Below, one piece after another: positions 1-6,100 of a stretch of DNA of 6,100 nt (positions within the stretch are counted from its first letter, which is position 1; the number at the start of each line of letters is the position of its first letter). The stretch is from positions 1 through 6,100 of the forward strand of contig JBOGDF010000328.1 in NCBI GenBank assembly GCA_050701635.1, in the 5' to 3' direction. Under the pieces are notes generated by a model. It was not told where the DNA came from and did no database searches. It saw only the letters and a program-made list of their open reading frames with translations. This DNA is from WHSM01 sp050701635 (lineage in GTDB: Bacteria > Actinomycetota > Actinomycetes > Mycobacteriales > Micromonosporaceae). The translations under genes and the position numbers were made by a program.

Positions 1-859
1 CGGCGGCAGCGGCGCCCGGCACGGTGCCGCCGGAGCCGGCCTGACGGGCCATCTCGCCCATCGTCTTGGCGTCCGGCCAGCGCTGCGACACGTCCTTCGC
101 CATCGCCCGGGTGACCACGTTGCGGACCGCCTCCGGTACGTCGCCCGGCAGCGGCGGCGGCTCGTCCCGTACGTGCTTCATCGCGACTTCGATCGGGTTG
201 TCGCCCTCGAACGGGCGCCGGCCCGCCAGGCACTGGTAGGCCACCACCCCGAGCGAGTAGACGTCGCTGGCCGGGGTGATCGCGCTGCTCCCGGACGCCT
301 GCTCCGGCGACACGTACGATGCCGTACCGAGTACGGCGCCCGCCTGCGTAAGGTTGCCGGTGAGCGCGCTGCGGGCGATCCCGAAGTCGGTGAGCACCAG
401 CTTGCCGTTGGGGCGTACCAGCAGGTTGCCGGGCTTCACGTCGCGGTGGATGATGCCGCGGTCGTGCGCGGCCTGCAGCGCGTCGGCCGCCTGTGCGGTC
501 AGGTCCATCACCCGCGCCGGCGCCAGCCGGCCCACGTTGCCGAGTACGCGGTGCAGCGGCTCGCCTTCGACGTACTCCATCACCAGGTAGGCGACCTTGC
601 CGCCACCCTCCAGAGCGCTTTCGCCGTAGTCGTACACCTGGACCACGCTGGGGTGGTTGATGGTGGCCATGACACGCGCCTCGGCGCGGAACCGGTCGGC
701 GAAGCCGGGCTCCTCGAGCATCGCCGGCTGCAGCACCTTGAGCGCTACCGCCCGGCCGAGGACGGTGTCCTCGCACTTCCAGACGTCCCCCATGCCGCCG
801 GTGGCGATCCGCTCCTCCAGCCGGTAGCGCTCGCCCATCCACTTGCCGGGCGTGAGCAT
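1..859 (-). CDS. pknA: Ser/Thr protein kinase PknA, N-terminal 286 residues (3' end outside window)
   Basis: Membrane-anchored eukaryotic-like Ser/Thr kinase that phosphorylates wall-synthesis and division proteins. The frame is open from an ATG at 859 to the left edge, giving 286 residues. Hanks motifs are all present: glycine loop TGGMGDVW (20-27), catalytic Lys41 in VALK, Glu60, hinge VMEY (93-96), HRDVKPGN (138-145, base Asp140), DFG (158-160), GTASYVSPEQ (178-187), SDVYSLG (198-204) and Arg260. The domain ends near residue 270, followed by the start of an Ala/Gly/Pro linker; a membrane segment would lie beyond the edge. The start is set by a strong Shine-Dalgarno and by an N-terminus like mycobacterial PknA. 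It follows pbpA by 21 nt, the position of pknA in other actinobacteria, and resembles M. tuberculosis PknA (as remembered) over its length, including GEPL and VAMKH. Odd point: only one Thr in the usual TQT activation-loop pair. PknB is less likely given position and sequence; pknB is expected next. Confidence 0.93.
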   Translation of the reverse strand, partial: MLTPGKWMGERYRLEERIATGGMGDVWKCEDTVLGRAVALKVLQPAMLEEPGFADRFRAEARVMATINHPSVVQVYDYGESALEGGGKVAYLVMEYVEGEPLHRVLGNVGRLAPARVMDLTAQAADALQAAHDRGIIHRDVKPGNLLVRPNGKLVLTDFGIARSALTGNLTQAGAVLGTASYVSPEQASGSSAITPASDVYSLGVVAYQCLAGRRPFEGDNPIEVAMKHVRDEPPPLPGDVPEAVRNVVTRAMAKDVSQRWPDAKTMGEMARQAGSGGTVPGAAAA

Positions 860-866
860 CAGTACG

Positions 867-874
867 TCCCCCTC
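867..874 (-). promoter_or_regulatory. Ribosome binding site of pknA
   Basis: On the minus strand GAGGGGGA lies 7 to 8 nt before the ATG at 859. It is the strongest Shine-Dalgarno match in the window. It sits wholly in the 21-nt pbpA-pknA gap, so pknA should be able to initiate independently of pbpA translation. It fixes the start over the in-frame ATG at codon 8. Confidence 0.8.
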
Positions 875-880
875 ATTGGC

Positions 881-2335
881 CTAACCCCGCTCTTCCAGGA
901 CCTTGCGCATCACGGTGCCGGCGATTTCGGTGGCCCGGTTGCTGCCGCCCTTGCCGTACTGCTCCAGGAACACCGCGACCGCGACCTTCGGCTGCCCGTC
1001 CTTCATCGCGAAGCCGATGAACCAGCCGTGGTCGTCGGCGGCTTCGGCGTTCTGCGCGGTCCCGGTCTTGCCGCCCACTTCGGCCCCCTCGATCTGGGCG
1101 GCGGTGCCGGTGCCGGACTCCACTACTTTCACCATCATGCCGCGTAGTGCGCCGGCTTCCGCACTGTCCAGCGGCTCTTTGTACCGGTCGCCCTCGTTGG
1201 CGGTCTCCAGGATCCCGACGCCCTGCGGCCCCCGGACCTCCTCGACCAGGTGCGGCCGCATCATGACGCCGCCGTTCGCGACGGTGGCGGCGATCATGGC
1301 GCCTTGCAACGGAGTCATCCGTACGTCCCGCTGCCCGATGCAGGACTGGGCCAGCGACGGCTCGTCGGGCATCTCGCCGGTGTTGCTGGCGGCCACCGGC
1401 AGCGGGATCTGCAGATCGTCGGACTCGAAGCCGAACGCCCGCGCGGTTTCCTTGATCTTGTCGGCGCCCAACTCGACGCCGAGCTTGGCGAAGCCGGTGT
1501 TGCACGACTCGCGTACCGCTTCTTCCAGGCTGACTTGCGACTCGGGGCAGATCGACGGGTGCGCGTTGCGGATCTCACGGGTGGTCTGCCGCGGCTTGAA
1601 CGACGGACCCGCCGGGATCTGCGTACTGGGGGAGTAGCCGTTCTTGAGCGCCGCCGCCGCCACGATGGTCTTGAAGGTCGAGCCCGGCGGGTAGTGCTCG
1701 TTGAGTGCCCGGTTGATCATCGGGCGACCCTTGTCCGCCAGGTACCGGTCCCACGCCGCCTTGGCGTCCGCGCCTTTGTGGCTGGCGAGCGGATTCGGGT
1801 CGAAGCTGGGGGTGGAGGCCGCCGCCAGCACCGCGCCGGTAGCCGGATCGAGCACCACCACGGCGCCCTTCGCCTCCGCGTCGATCAAGGCGTTGTACGC
1901 CGTCGACTGCGCCTGCCCGGAGATCGTGAGCACCACGTCGCCCCCCACCGGGCGGCGCCCGGTGAGGATGTCGGAGACCCGCCGTACGAACAGCCGTGGA
2001 TCGTCGCCCGAGAGCACTTCGTCGTACTCGGCTTCAAGCCCCGCCTGGCCGTACCGGATCGACTTGTAGCCGACTATGTGCGCGTACTCCTCGCCCTTCG
2101 GGTACGTACGGGTGAACCGCAGCTCACCCCCGGTGTCCTTGCTGGTCGCGACCGCGTCCCGGTCCACCCGGATGTTGCCGCGCTGCCGCTGGTACTCCTG
2201 GACTAACACGCGCGTGTTCAGCTCGTGGTTGCGGTAGTAGTCGCCTTGGTAGAACTGCACGTAGTTGAGGTTCACGAACAGCAGCCCGAACAGCACCATC
2301 ACGGCGATGGCGACGCGGCGCAGCGGGGCGTTCAC
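881..2335 (-). CDS. pbpA: Penicillin-binding protein PbpA (class B transpeptidase)
   Basis: Monofunctional D,D-transpeptidase that cross-links peptidoglycan outside the membrane, acting with the SEDS protein RodA. It has 484 residues, close to mycobacterial PbpA (about 490). One N-terminal membrane segment (about 8-26) is followed by a dimerisation/linker region (about 45-130) and the penicillin-binding domain (about 135-480). The active-site motifs are complete: STFK (219-222, nucleophile Ser219), SCN (277-279) and KTGT (423-426). Cys263 and Cys278 flank the SxN strand and match a Cys pair remembered from M. tuberculosis PbpA. The GTG start at 2335 overlaps the rodA stop as GTGA and gives the N-terminus MNAPLRR, like the MNAxLRR start of mycobacterial PbpA, so I prefer it to the ATG at codon 13. 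The upstream Shine-Dalgarno is weak (GGCGG-like), so translation probably depends on coupling to rodA. The stop is TAG at 883-881. Confidence 0.95.
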   Translation of the reverse strand: MNAPLRRVAIAVMVLFGLLFVNLNYVQFYQGDYYRNHELNTRVLVQEYQRQRGNIRVDRDAVATSKDTGGELRFTRTYPKGEEYAHIVGYKSIRYGQAGLEAEYDEVLSGDDPRLFVRRVSDILTGRRPVGGDVVLTISGQAQSTAYNALIDAEAKGAVVVLDPATGAVLAAASTPSFDPNPLASHKGADAKAAWDRYLADKGRPMINRALNEHYPPGSTFKTIVAAAALKNGYSPSTQIPAGPSFKPRQTTREIRNAHPSICPESQVSLEEAVRESCNTGFAKLGVELGADKIKETARAFGFESDDLQIPLPVAASNTGEMPDEPSLAQSCIGQRDVRMTPLQGAMIAATVANGGVMMRPHLVEEVRGPQGVGILETANEGDRYKEPLDSAEAGALRGMMVKVVESGTGTAAQIEGAEVGGKTGTAQNAEAADDHGWFIGFAMKDGQPKVAVAVFLEQYGKGGSNRATEIAGTVMRKVLEERG

Positions 2336-3753
2336 GGGCGTACCGCCGTCGCGGGCGGGGTGGCCGGACGGCGAGCCGCGTCCGAGATCCGCAGGATCAG
2401 GGCTGCCAGGATCCAGTTGGCCACCAGCGAAGAACCCCCGTACGACAGGAATGGCGTGGTCAGACCGGTGAGCGGAATCAGTTTGCTCACCCCACCCACG
2501 ATGACGAACACCTGCAATCCCAGCGAGAACGCCAGCCCGGCGGCGAGCAGCTTGCCGAACGAGTCGCGTACCAGCAGGGCGGTACGGATCCCGCGCTCCA
2601 CGATCACCAGGTAGAGCACCAGCAGCGCGGACAGGCCGAACAGCCCGGTCTCCTCACCCAGCCCGGCGGTGATGTAGTCGCTGTGGCCGACCGGGATCGT
2701 CTCCGCGGCGCCCACCCCGGGCCCGGTGCCGAACAGGCCACCCGTACCCAGGCCGAACAACGCCTGGATCGGCTGGTAGCCCTTCTCGTCCGGGTCGCTG
2801 AACGGATCCAGCCACACCTCGACCCGCAGCTGGATCACGTCGAAGATGGCGTACGCGAACAGGCACCCCACCATGAACAGCCCGAGACCGATCAACAGCC
2901 AGCTGGTGCGCTCGGTGGCGACGTACACCATCGCGATGAAGCAGCCGAAATACATCAGCGAGGTGCCGAGGTCCTTGGAGCCGACCAGCACCAGCAGGCT
3001 GGCGCCCCACACCACCAGCACCGGACCCAGGTCGCGGGGCCGCGGGAAGTCGATGCCCAGGATCCGCTTGCTGGCCAGCGACAACACTTCACGCTTACGC
3101 ACCAGGTAGTACGCGAAGAAGCACAGCAGCAGCAGCTTGGCGAACTCGCTGGGCTGGATCTGGCCGAGCCCGGGGATCTTCAACCACAGCTTGGCGCCGG
3201 TGTTGCCCGGGTCGCTGATGCTCGACGGCAGGATCGGCGGCAGCAGCACCAGGATGATGCCGACCAGCGCCAGGGTGTACGCGTACCGCGACAGCGACCG
3301 GTGGTCCCGGATCAGGGTCAGCACCAGGATGAACGCGATCACCGCGACCAGCGTCCAGAGCAGCTGCCGGAACCCGAAGTCGCCGAACGCGGCCAACCCG
3401 GGGCGCTCCTGCGGGTCGGCGTCGCCCAGGTCGAGCCGCGCGATGAACACCATCCCGAGCCCGTTGATCAACGTGACGCACGGCAGGATCGCCGGGTCCG
3501 CGTACGGCGCGAAGAACCGTACGACGAAGTGCGCGCCGACCATCAGCCCGAGGAACAGCAGCGGCATCACCAGCGCCGCCATCCCGACCTCCTGCAGCAG
3601 CGCCGCGTGCGCGCCCGCGGAGAAGATCATGACCAGTACGCCGGCGAACAGGATCAGCAGCAGCTCCGCGTTGCGCCGGGTCGGGACACGCCGAGCACCA
3701 CCGCCGCCGGTGGGCGTGGCTGGCGGTGTGAGCGCGGCGGCCGGAGCGGTCAC
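2332..3753 (-). CDS. rodA: SEDS peptidoglycan glycosyltransferase RodA (FtsW/RodA/SpoVE family)
   Basis: Polytopic membrane protein that polymerises lipid II into glycan strands, with a class B PBP as partner. With the GTG start at 3753 it has 473 residues, similar to mycobacterial RodA (about 470). After a Gly/Pro-rich cytoplasmic N-terminus (1-28) there are about 10 to 12 hydrophobic segments, from residue 30 to 456. Family signatures: WLKIPG with QPSEFAKL (190-207), SKDLGTSLMYF (259-269), the periplasmic WLDPFSDP (314-321) whose Asp316 lines up with the proposed catalytic Asp of RodA, GYQPIQALFGLGTGG (325-339), HSDYITAGLGEETG (357-370) and PFLSYGGSS (434-442). The same frame stays open 67 codons further upstream inside pstP, but that part reads as antifamily Arg/Gln-rich sequence; a GAGG 6 nt before GTG supports the shorter start. 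It lies 8 nt after pstP and overlaps pbpA by 4 nt. FtsW is the alternative; locus position favours RodA. Confidence 0.94.
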   Translation of the reverse strand: MTAPAAALTPPATPTGGGGARRVPTRRNAELLLILFAGVLVMIFSAGAHAALLQEVGMAALVMPLLFLGLMVGAHFVVRFFAPYADPAILPCVTLINGLGMVFIARLDLGDADPQERPGLAAFGDFGFRQLLWTLVAVIAFILVLTLIRDHRSLSRYAYTLALVGIILVLLPPILPSSISDPGNTGAKLWLKIPGLGQIQPSEFAKLLLLCFFAYYLVRKREVLSLASKRILGIDFPRPRDLGPVLVVWGASLLVLVGSKDLGTSLMYFGCFIAMVYVATERTSWLLIGLGLFMVGCLFAYAIFDVIQLRVEVWLDPFSDPDEKGYQPIQALFGLGTGGLFGTGPGVGAAETIPVGHSDYITAGLGEETGLFGLSALLVLYLVIVERGIRTALLVRDSFGKLLAAGLAFSLGLQVFVIVGGVSKLIPLTGLTTPFLSYGGSSLVANWILAALILRISDAARRPATPPATAVRP

Positions 3754-3759
3754 GAGTTG

Positions 3760-3763
3760 CCTC
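3760..3763 (-). promoter_or_regulatory. Ribosome binding site of rodA, overlapping the pstP stop
   Basis: On the minus strand GAGG lies 6 nt before the GTG at 3753 and shares bases with the pstP TGA stop (3764-3762). This decides the rodA start and suggests that ribosomes ending pstP re-initiate on rodA. Confidence 0.65.
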
Positions 3764-5189
3764 AGTCGGTCTCGCGGCAGGTCTCGCCGGGGCGTTCCGG
3801 CTCCGCGGTCGGCGACGGGCTGGGCGACGCGCTCGGGTTCGGCTTCGGCGTGGCGGTCTGCTTGGGCGTGGCGGTCTGCTTCGGCGCCGTGGGGCCCTTG
3901 GACTGCTTCGGACCGCTCTTGGTGCCCGATGGGCTGGGCTGACCGCTGCCGCACGGCTGCAGCAGGTTCGCGTTCTGGTCGTCGTCAGAGGTGATGTTGG
4001 AGAAGATCCGGTACGCGTCGTCCCGGTCGTCGGCCAGGATCCCGCGCTCCACCCGGGACCGGGTCGGCTTCGACAGGTCGTCACGCGTGATCTGCGAGCT
4101 GCGCTCCTCCTCGACGGACAGCCGCATCCCGGCCACCTCACCGCGGAAGCCGTGGAACACCGCCACGTGCCCGTCGCCGGTGAGCCCGACGTAGTACGCG
4201 TTCGCCCAGCCGTACCAGCCGCCGACGCCGAGTACGGCGACCAGCAGCAACCCGCCCAGCGCCAGCATCACGCCGACCTTCTTCGGCCGCGGCTCGGACT
4301 CCGGCTCGTCCTCCTCTTCCTCGGAGTACGGCTGGTTCAGCTGCTCCCGCTGGTCCTCCGGGCGCGCGGCGAGCGCGGCGCGCGCCGCCGGGCTGGCCGG
4401 ATCGGCCGCGGTCGCCATCCCCCGGTCGCGCGAGGCGGCGCCGCCGACGATCGGCGTGGACTCGATGATGTCCTGGTCGGTGACGTCCGCGATGATCACC
4501 GTGACGTTGTCCGGGCCGCCGCCGCGCAGCGCGAGCTGCACCAGTCGGTCCACGCACTCGTCCGGGTCCTTGATCTCGGCGAGCGTCTCCGCGATCGTCT
4601 CCTGGCTCACCACGCCGGACAGCCCGTCGCTGCACAGCAGGTAGCGGTCGCCGTTGCGGGCTTCCCGTACGGAGTACTCCGGGTCGACGTCGCGGCCGTC
4701 CAGGGCGCGGGTCAGCAGCGAGCGCTGCGGATGCGAACCGGCCTCCTCGGCGGTGATCCGGCCCTCGTCGACGAGCATCTGGACGTACGTGTCGTCCTTG
4801 GTCACCTGGGTGAGCTGCCCGTCGCGCATCAGGTACGTACGGGAGTCGCCGACGTTGACCAGCCCGGCCTTGCTGCCGCTGAACAGCAACGCGGTCAACG
4901 TCGTACCCATGCCCTCCATGGAGGGGTTGGCCTCGACGGTCTCCCGCAGCTGCTGGTTGGCGGCCGAAACCGCCTGCCGCAGCCGGTCGATCAGGTCGCC
5001 GCCGGTGACGTCCTCGTCCAGCGGCGCCAGTACGCCGATCACGATGTTGCTGGCGACGTCGCCCGCCGCCATCCCGCCCATGCCGTCAGCCACGGCGAGC
5101 AGCCGCGGGCCGGCGTAGACGGAATCCTGGTTGCCGTCGCGGATCAGGCCGCGATCGCTTCGTGCCGCGTAACGCAGAGTCAAGGTCAT
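3762..5189 (-). CDS. pstP: PP2C-family Ser/Thr phosphatase PstP
   Basis: Metal-dependent phosphatase that reverses PknA/PknB phosphorylation. It has 475 residues. The cytoplasmic PP2C domain (about 5-235) carries the metal and catalytic motifs: RDGNQDS (17-23), ADGMGG (34-39, Asp35), GTTLTALL (95-102), VGDSRTYL (113-120, Asp115), SHPQRSLLTRAL (152-163), LLCSDGLSG (184-192, Asp188) and GGGPDNVTVI (223-232, Asp227). A linker with an acidic run (SEEEEDEPESEP, 289-300) precedes one membrane segment (about 304-326). About 145 exported residues follow, ending in a Lys/Thr/Pro/Ser-rich tail with Cys413 and Cys471. This is the known PstP architecture, although the exported part is remembered as longer in M. 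tuberculosis. The ATG at 5189 overlaps the fhaB stop as ATGA and the Shine-Dalgarno is poor, which points to translational coupling. Stop TGA at 3764-3762. I am very confident of the family and locus identity. Confidence 0.96.
   Translation of the reverse strand: MTLTLRYAARSDRGLIRDGNQDSVYAGPRLLAVADGMGGMAAGDVASNIVIGVLAPLDEDVTGGDLIDRLRQAVSAANQQLRETVEANPSMEGMGTTLTALLFSGSKAGLVNVGDSRTYLMRDGQLTQVTKDDTYVQMLVDEGRITAEEAGSHPQRSLLTRALDGRDVDPEYSVREARNGDRYLLCSDGLSGVVSQETIAETLAEIKDPDECVDRLVQLALRGGGPDNVTVIIADVTDQDIIESTPIVGGAASRDRGMATAADPASPAARAALAARPEDQREQLNQPYSEEEEDEPESEPRPKKVGVMLALGGLLLVAVLGVGGWYGWANAYYVGLTGDGHVAVFHGFRGEVAGMRLSVEEERSSQITRDDLSKPTRSRVERGILADDRDDAYRIFSNITSDDDQNANLLQPCGSGQPSPSGTKSGPKQSKGPTAPKQTATPKQTATPKPNPSASPSPSPTAEPERPGETCRETD
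3847..3882 (-). repeat. Two tandem 18-bp units in the pstP tail (KQTATP x2)
   Basis: Two adjacent 18-bp units (3847-3864 and 3865-3882) differ only at the last base and encode KQTATP twice, around residues 437-448 of PstP. Flanking residues (PKQSKGPTA upstream, PKPNPSASPSPSPT downstream) look like decayed relatives. Being a multiple of 3, the repeat can change copy number without a frameshift. It lies in the exported tail, not in the catalytic domain. Confidence 0.85.
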
Positions 5190-5659
5190 GGCCGTAACTC
5201 GAGTGCGGTGTGCCCAATTCGGATCGGCACACCCAGGGGGACAGAAGTTGGTCCGGTGACCTTAGCGCGATCGAGGTACGTACCGTTGGTCGAGCCGAGG
5301 TCCTCGAGCAGCCATTCTCCGCCACGAGGGACCAGTCGCGCGTGCCGGGCCGAGGCGTAGTCATCGGTCAGCACCAGCGTCGAGTCCTCGGCGCGGCCGA
5401 GCGTGATCGTCGCTTCGCTCAAGGTGATCCGGGTCCCGGCGAGAGCACCCTCCGTCACCACCAACTGGCGCGCCGCCCGGCCCCGCTTCGCCTTCTGGGG
5501 ACGCGTCACCTGACCCACGCCGCGCGGCGCCGCCACCAACTTCTGCTGTCGCGCGCCGACGAACACGTCACGCCGGATCACCCCGACCACGGCGAACACG
5601 AAGATCCACAGCAGGATCAGGAATCCGAAACGGGCGACCGCGAGTACGACCTCTGGCAT
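5186..5659 (-). CDS. fhaB: FHA-domain protein FhaB (FipA), membrane-anchored phospho-Thr reader
   Basis: Adaptor that binds phospho-Thr peptides; the mycobacterial homologue FipA links PknA signalling to division proteins. It has 157 residues, the usual family length. An N-terminal membrane segment (about 5-28, rich in Leu/Phe/Val) is followed by a basic linker (about 29-64) and an FHA domain (about 66-155). Binding-site motifs are intact: GRAEDS (88-93), the SARH turn (103-106) and DLGSTNGTYLD (120-130). The blocks LVVTEGAL, TLVLTDDYAS and VPLGVPIRIG are nearly as in mycobacterial FhaB. The ATG at 5659 is supported by GAGG 9 nt upstream and by an N-terminus that starts just before the membrane segment, as in the family. 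It follows fhaA after 38 nt and overlaps pstP by 4 nt. Thr79 in RITLSE lines up, from memory, with a reported PknA site. Confidence 0.95.
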   Translation of the reverse strand: MPEVVLAVARFGFLILLWIFVFAVVGVIRRDVFVGARQQKLVAAPRGVGQVTRPQKAKRGRAARQLVVTEGALAGTRITLSEATITLGRAEDSTLVLTDDYASARHARLVPRGGEWLLEDLGSTNGTYLDRAKVTGPTSVPLGVPIRIGHTALELRP

Positions 5660-5668
5660 CAGCCGTCG

Positions 5669-5672
5669 CCTC
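5669..5672 (-). promoter_or_regulatory. Ribosome binding site of fhaB
   Basis: On the minus strand GAGG sits 9 nt before the ATG at 5659, within the 38-nt fhaA-fhaB gap (5660-5697). I saw no clear promoter or hairpin terminator in that gap, so fhaB is probably co-transcribed with fhaA. Confidence 0.6.
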
Positions 5673-5697
5673 GAAGGATGCGACCTACCACCACGGT

Positions 5698-6100
5698 TTA
5701 GCCATCCACGCGGAACGTCAGCGTGGTGGTCCCGATCTGGATGACGTCGCCGGGGTTGAGCGCGACCGCGGAGATCCGCTGGCCGTTGACCAGGGTGCCG
5801 TTGGTGGAGCCCAGGTCGGTCAGCACCACCTGCGAACCGTCGAAGTCCAGCCGTGCGTGCCGGCGCGAAATCCCTACGTCCGGCAGCCGCATCGAGGCCT
5901 GCTCGCCGCGGCCCATCGTGGTCGAGCCGATCGAGATCCCGTACGTCCGGCCGTCACTGGACACCAGCCGGATGTTGCCGGCCGGCGCACCCGGACCCGG
6001 CTGCTGCGGCGGCGCCCCGAACTGCGGACCGGGACCGGCCGGGCTGACCGGCATATCACCGGGCGGCGGCCCGAACCCCGGCGCGGGCGCACCAGGCGGC
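5698..6100 (-). CDS. fhaA: FhaA, C-terminal 133 residues: Gly/Pro linker and FHA domain (5' end outside window)
   Basis: C-terminal part of the large FHA adaptor FhaA, which in mycobacteria binds phosphorylated partners in peptidoglycan synthesis. The frame is open from the right edge to TAA at 5700-5698. The first roughly 42 visible residues are low-complexity Pro/Gly/Ala/Gln, the flexible linker usual in FhaA. The FHA domain covers about the last 90 residues and has MGRGEQASMRLPD, the SRRHAR turn, and DLGSTNGTLVNGQRI, so the phospho-Thr pocket (Arg of GRG, Ser of SRRH, Asn of TNGT) is intact. An ATG at 6054 falls inside the linker and is not a credible start, because the linker continues upstream in the same frame. 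The family's N-terminal DUF3662 domain would lie to the right of the window. Identity rests on the FHA/linker combination and its place upstream of fhaB. Confidence 0.9.
   Translation of the reverse strand, partial: PPGAPAPGFGPPPGDMPVSPAGPGPQFGAPPQQPGPGAPAGNIRLVSSDGRTYGISIGSTTMGRGEQASMRLPDVGISRRHARLDFDGSQVVLTDLGSTNGTLVNGQRISAVALNPGDVIQIGTTTLTFRVDG

Noticed and set aside
173..1147. 324-codon plus-strand open frame opposite pknA and the end of pbpA
   Set aside because: Antisense to the kinase domain and to the KTGT region of pbpA; His/Arg/Val-rich shadow translation with no motif.
1250..2206. 318-codon plus-strand open frame opposite pbpA
   Set aside because: Antisense to the pbpA catalytic domain; Arg-rich low-information translation explained by codon bias of the real gene.
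2683..3942. 419-codon plus-strand open frame opposite rodA and pstP
   Set aside because: It lies antisense to well-supported rodA/pstP. Its product is Gln/Arg/His/Asp-rich without domain or hydrophobic pattern, as expected for a shadow frame in high-GC DNA.
3754..3954. N-terminal extension of rodA by 67 codons into pstP
   Set aside because: The extension overlaps the PstP tail, is polar and unlike any RodA N-terminus, and a GTG with GAGG 6 nt upstream at 3753 gives the normal family length.
4152..5360. 402-codon plus-strand open frame opposite pstP and fhaB
   Set aside because: Antisense to genes with complete PP2C and FHA motifs. The translation is Arg/Val/Ala/Gln-rich and resembles no family.
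5660..5697. Possible promoter or terminator in the fhaA-fhaB gap
   Set aside because: At 38 nt it shows no -10/-35 pair or stable GC hairpin with a T-run that I could recognise; only a Shine-Dalgarno is evident.
6052..6054. ATG as a possible start of a short FHA protein of 118 residues
   Set aside because: The Pro/Gly linker continues in the same frame upstream to the window edge, as in FhaA, so this is an internal Met.

Overview
This is a high-GC (roughly 70% by eye) window from an actinomycete. It holds six co-directional genes on the minus strand and no credible plus-strand gene. Read in transcription order (right to left) they are: the C-terminal end of fhaA, fhaB (fipA), pstP, rodA, pbpA, and the start of pknA, which runs off the left edge. 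This is the conserved actinobacterial Ser/Thr-phosphorylation and cell-wall locus known from Mycobacterium and Streptomyces, in the same order. The composition, including a strong excess of GTAC, and the protein sequences would fit a Micromonosporaceae-like actinomycete. The genus is an inference and was not demonstrated.

Layout. 5698-6100: FhaA C-terminus, a Gly/Pro-rich linker then an FHA domain. 5186-5659: FhaB, one N-terminal membrane segment plus an FHA domain. 3762-5189: PstP, a PP2C phosphatase with one membrane segment and a Lys/Thr/Pro-rich exported tail. 2332-3753: RodA, a SEDS glycosyltransferase. 881-2335: PbpA, a class B transpeptidase. 1-859: PknA kinase domain, complete, with its C-terminal half outside the window. 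The genes are packed as an operon: 38-nt gap (fhaA-fhaB), 4-nt ATGA overlap (fhaB-pstP), 8-nt gap (pstP-rodA), 4-nt GTGA overlap (rodA-pbpA), 21-nt gap (pbpA-pknA). No stretch over 300 bases lacks a gene. I saw no promoter, terminator, tRNA, mobile element or CRISPR array; the operon promoter is presumably beyond the right edge.

How they work together. PknA (and probably PknB just beyond the left edge) phosphorylates growth and division proteins on Thr. PstP removes the phosphates. FhaA and FhaB read phospho-Thr through FHA domains. RodA polymerises lipid II into glycan strands and PbpA cross-links them, so the wall-building pair sits between its kinase and its phosphatase.

I do not see a previously undescribed system here. 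The points most worth a second look are small: loss of one of the two activation-loop threonines expected in PknA, the strong GTAC excess with biased GTA codon context, the repeated low-complexity tail of PstP, and conservation of a Cys pair next to the PbpA SxN motif.
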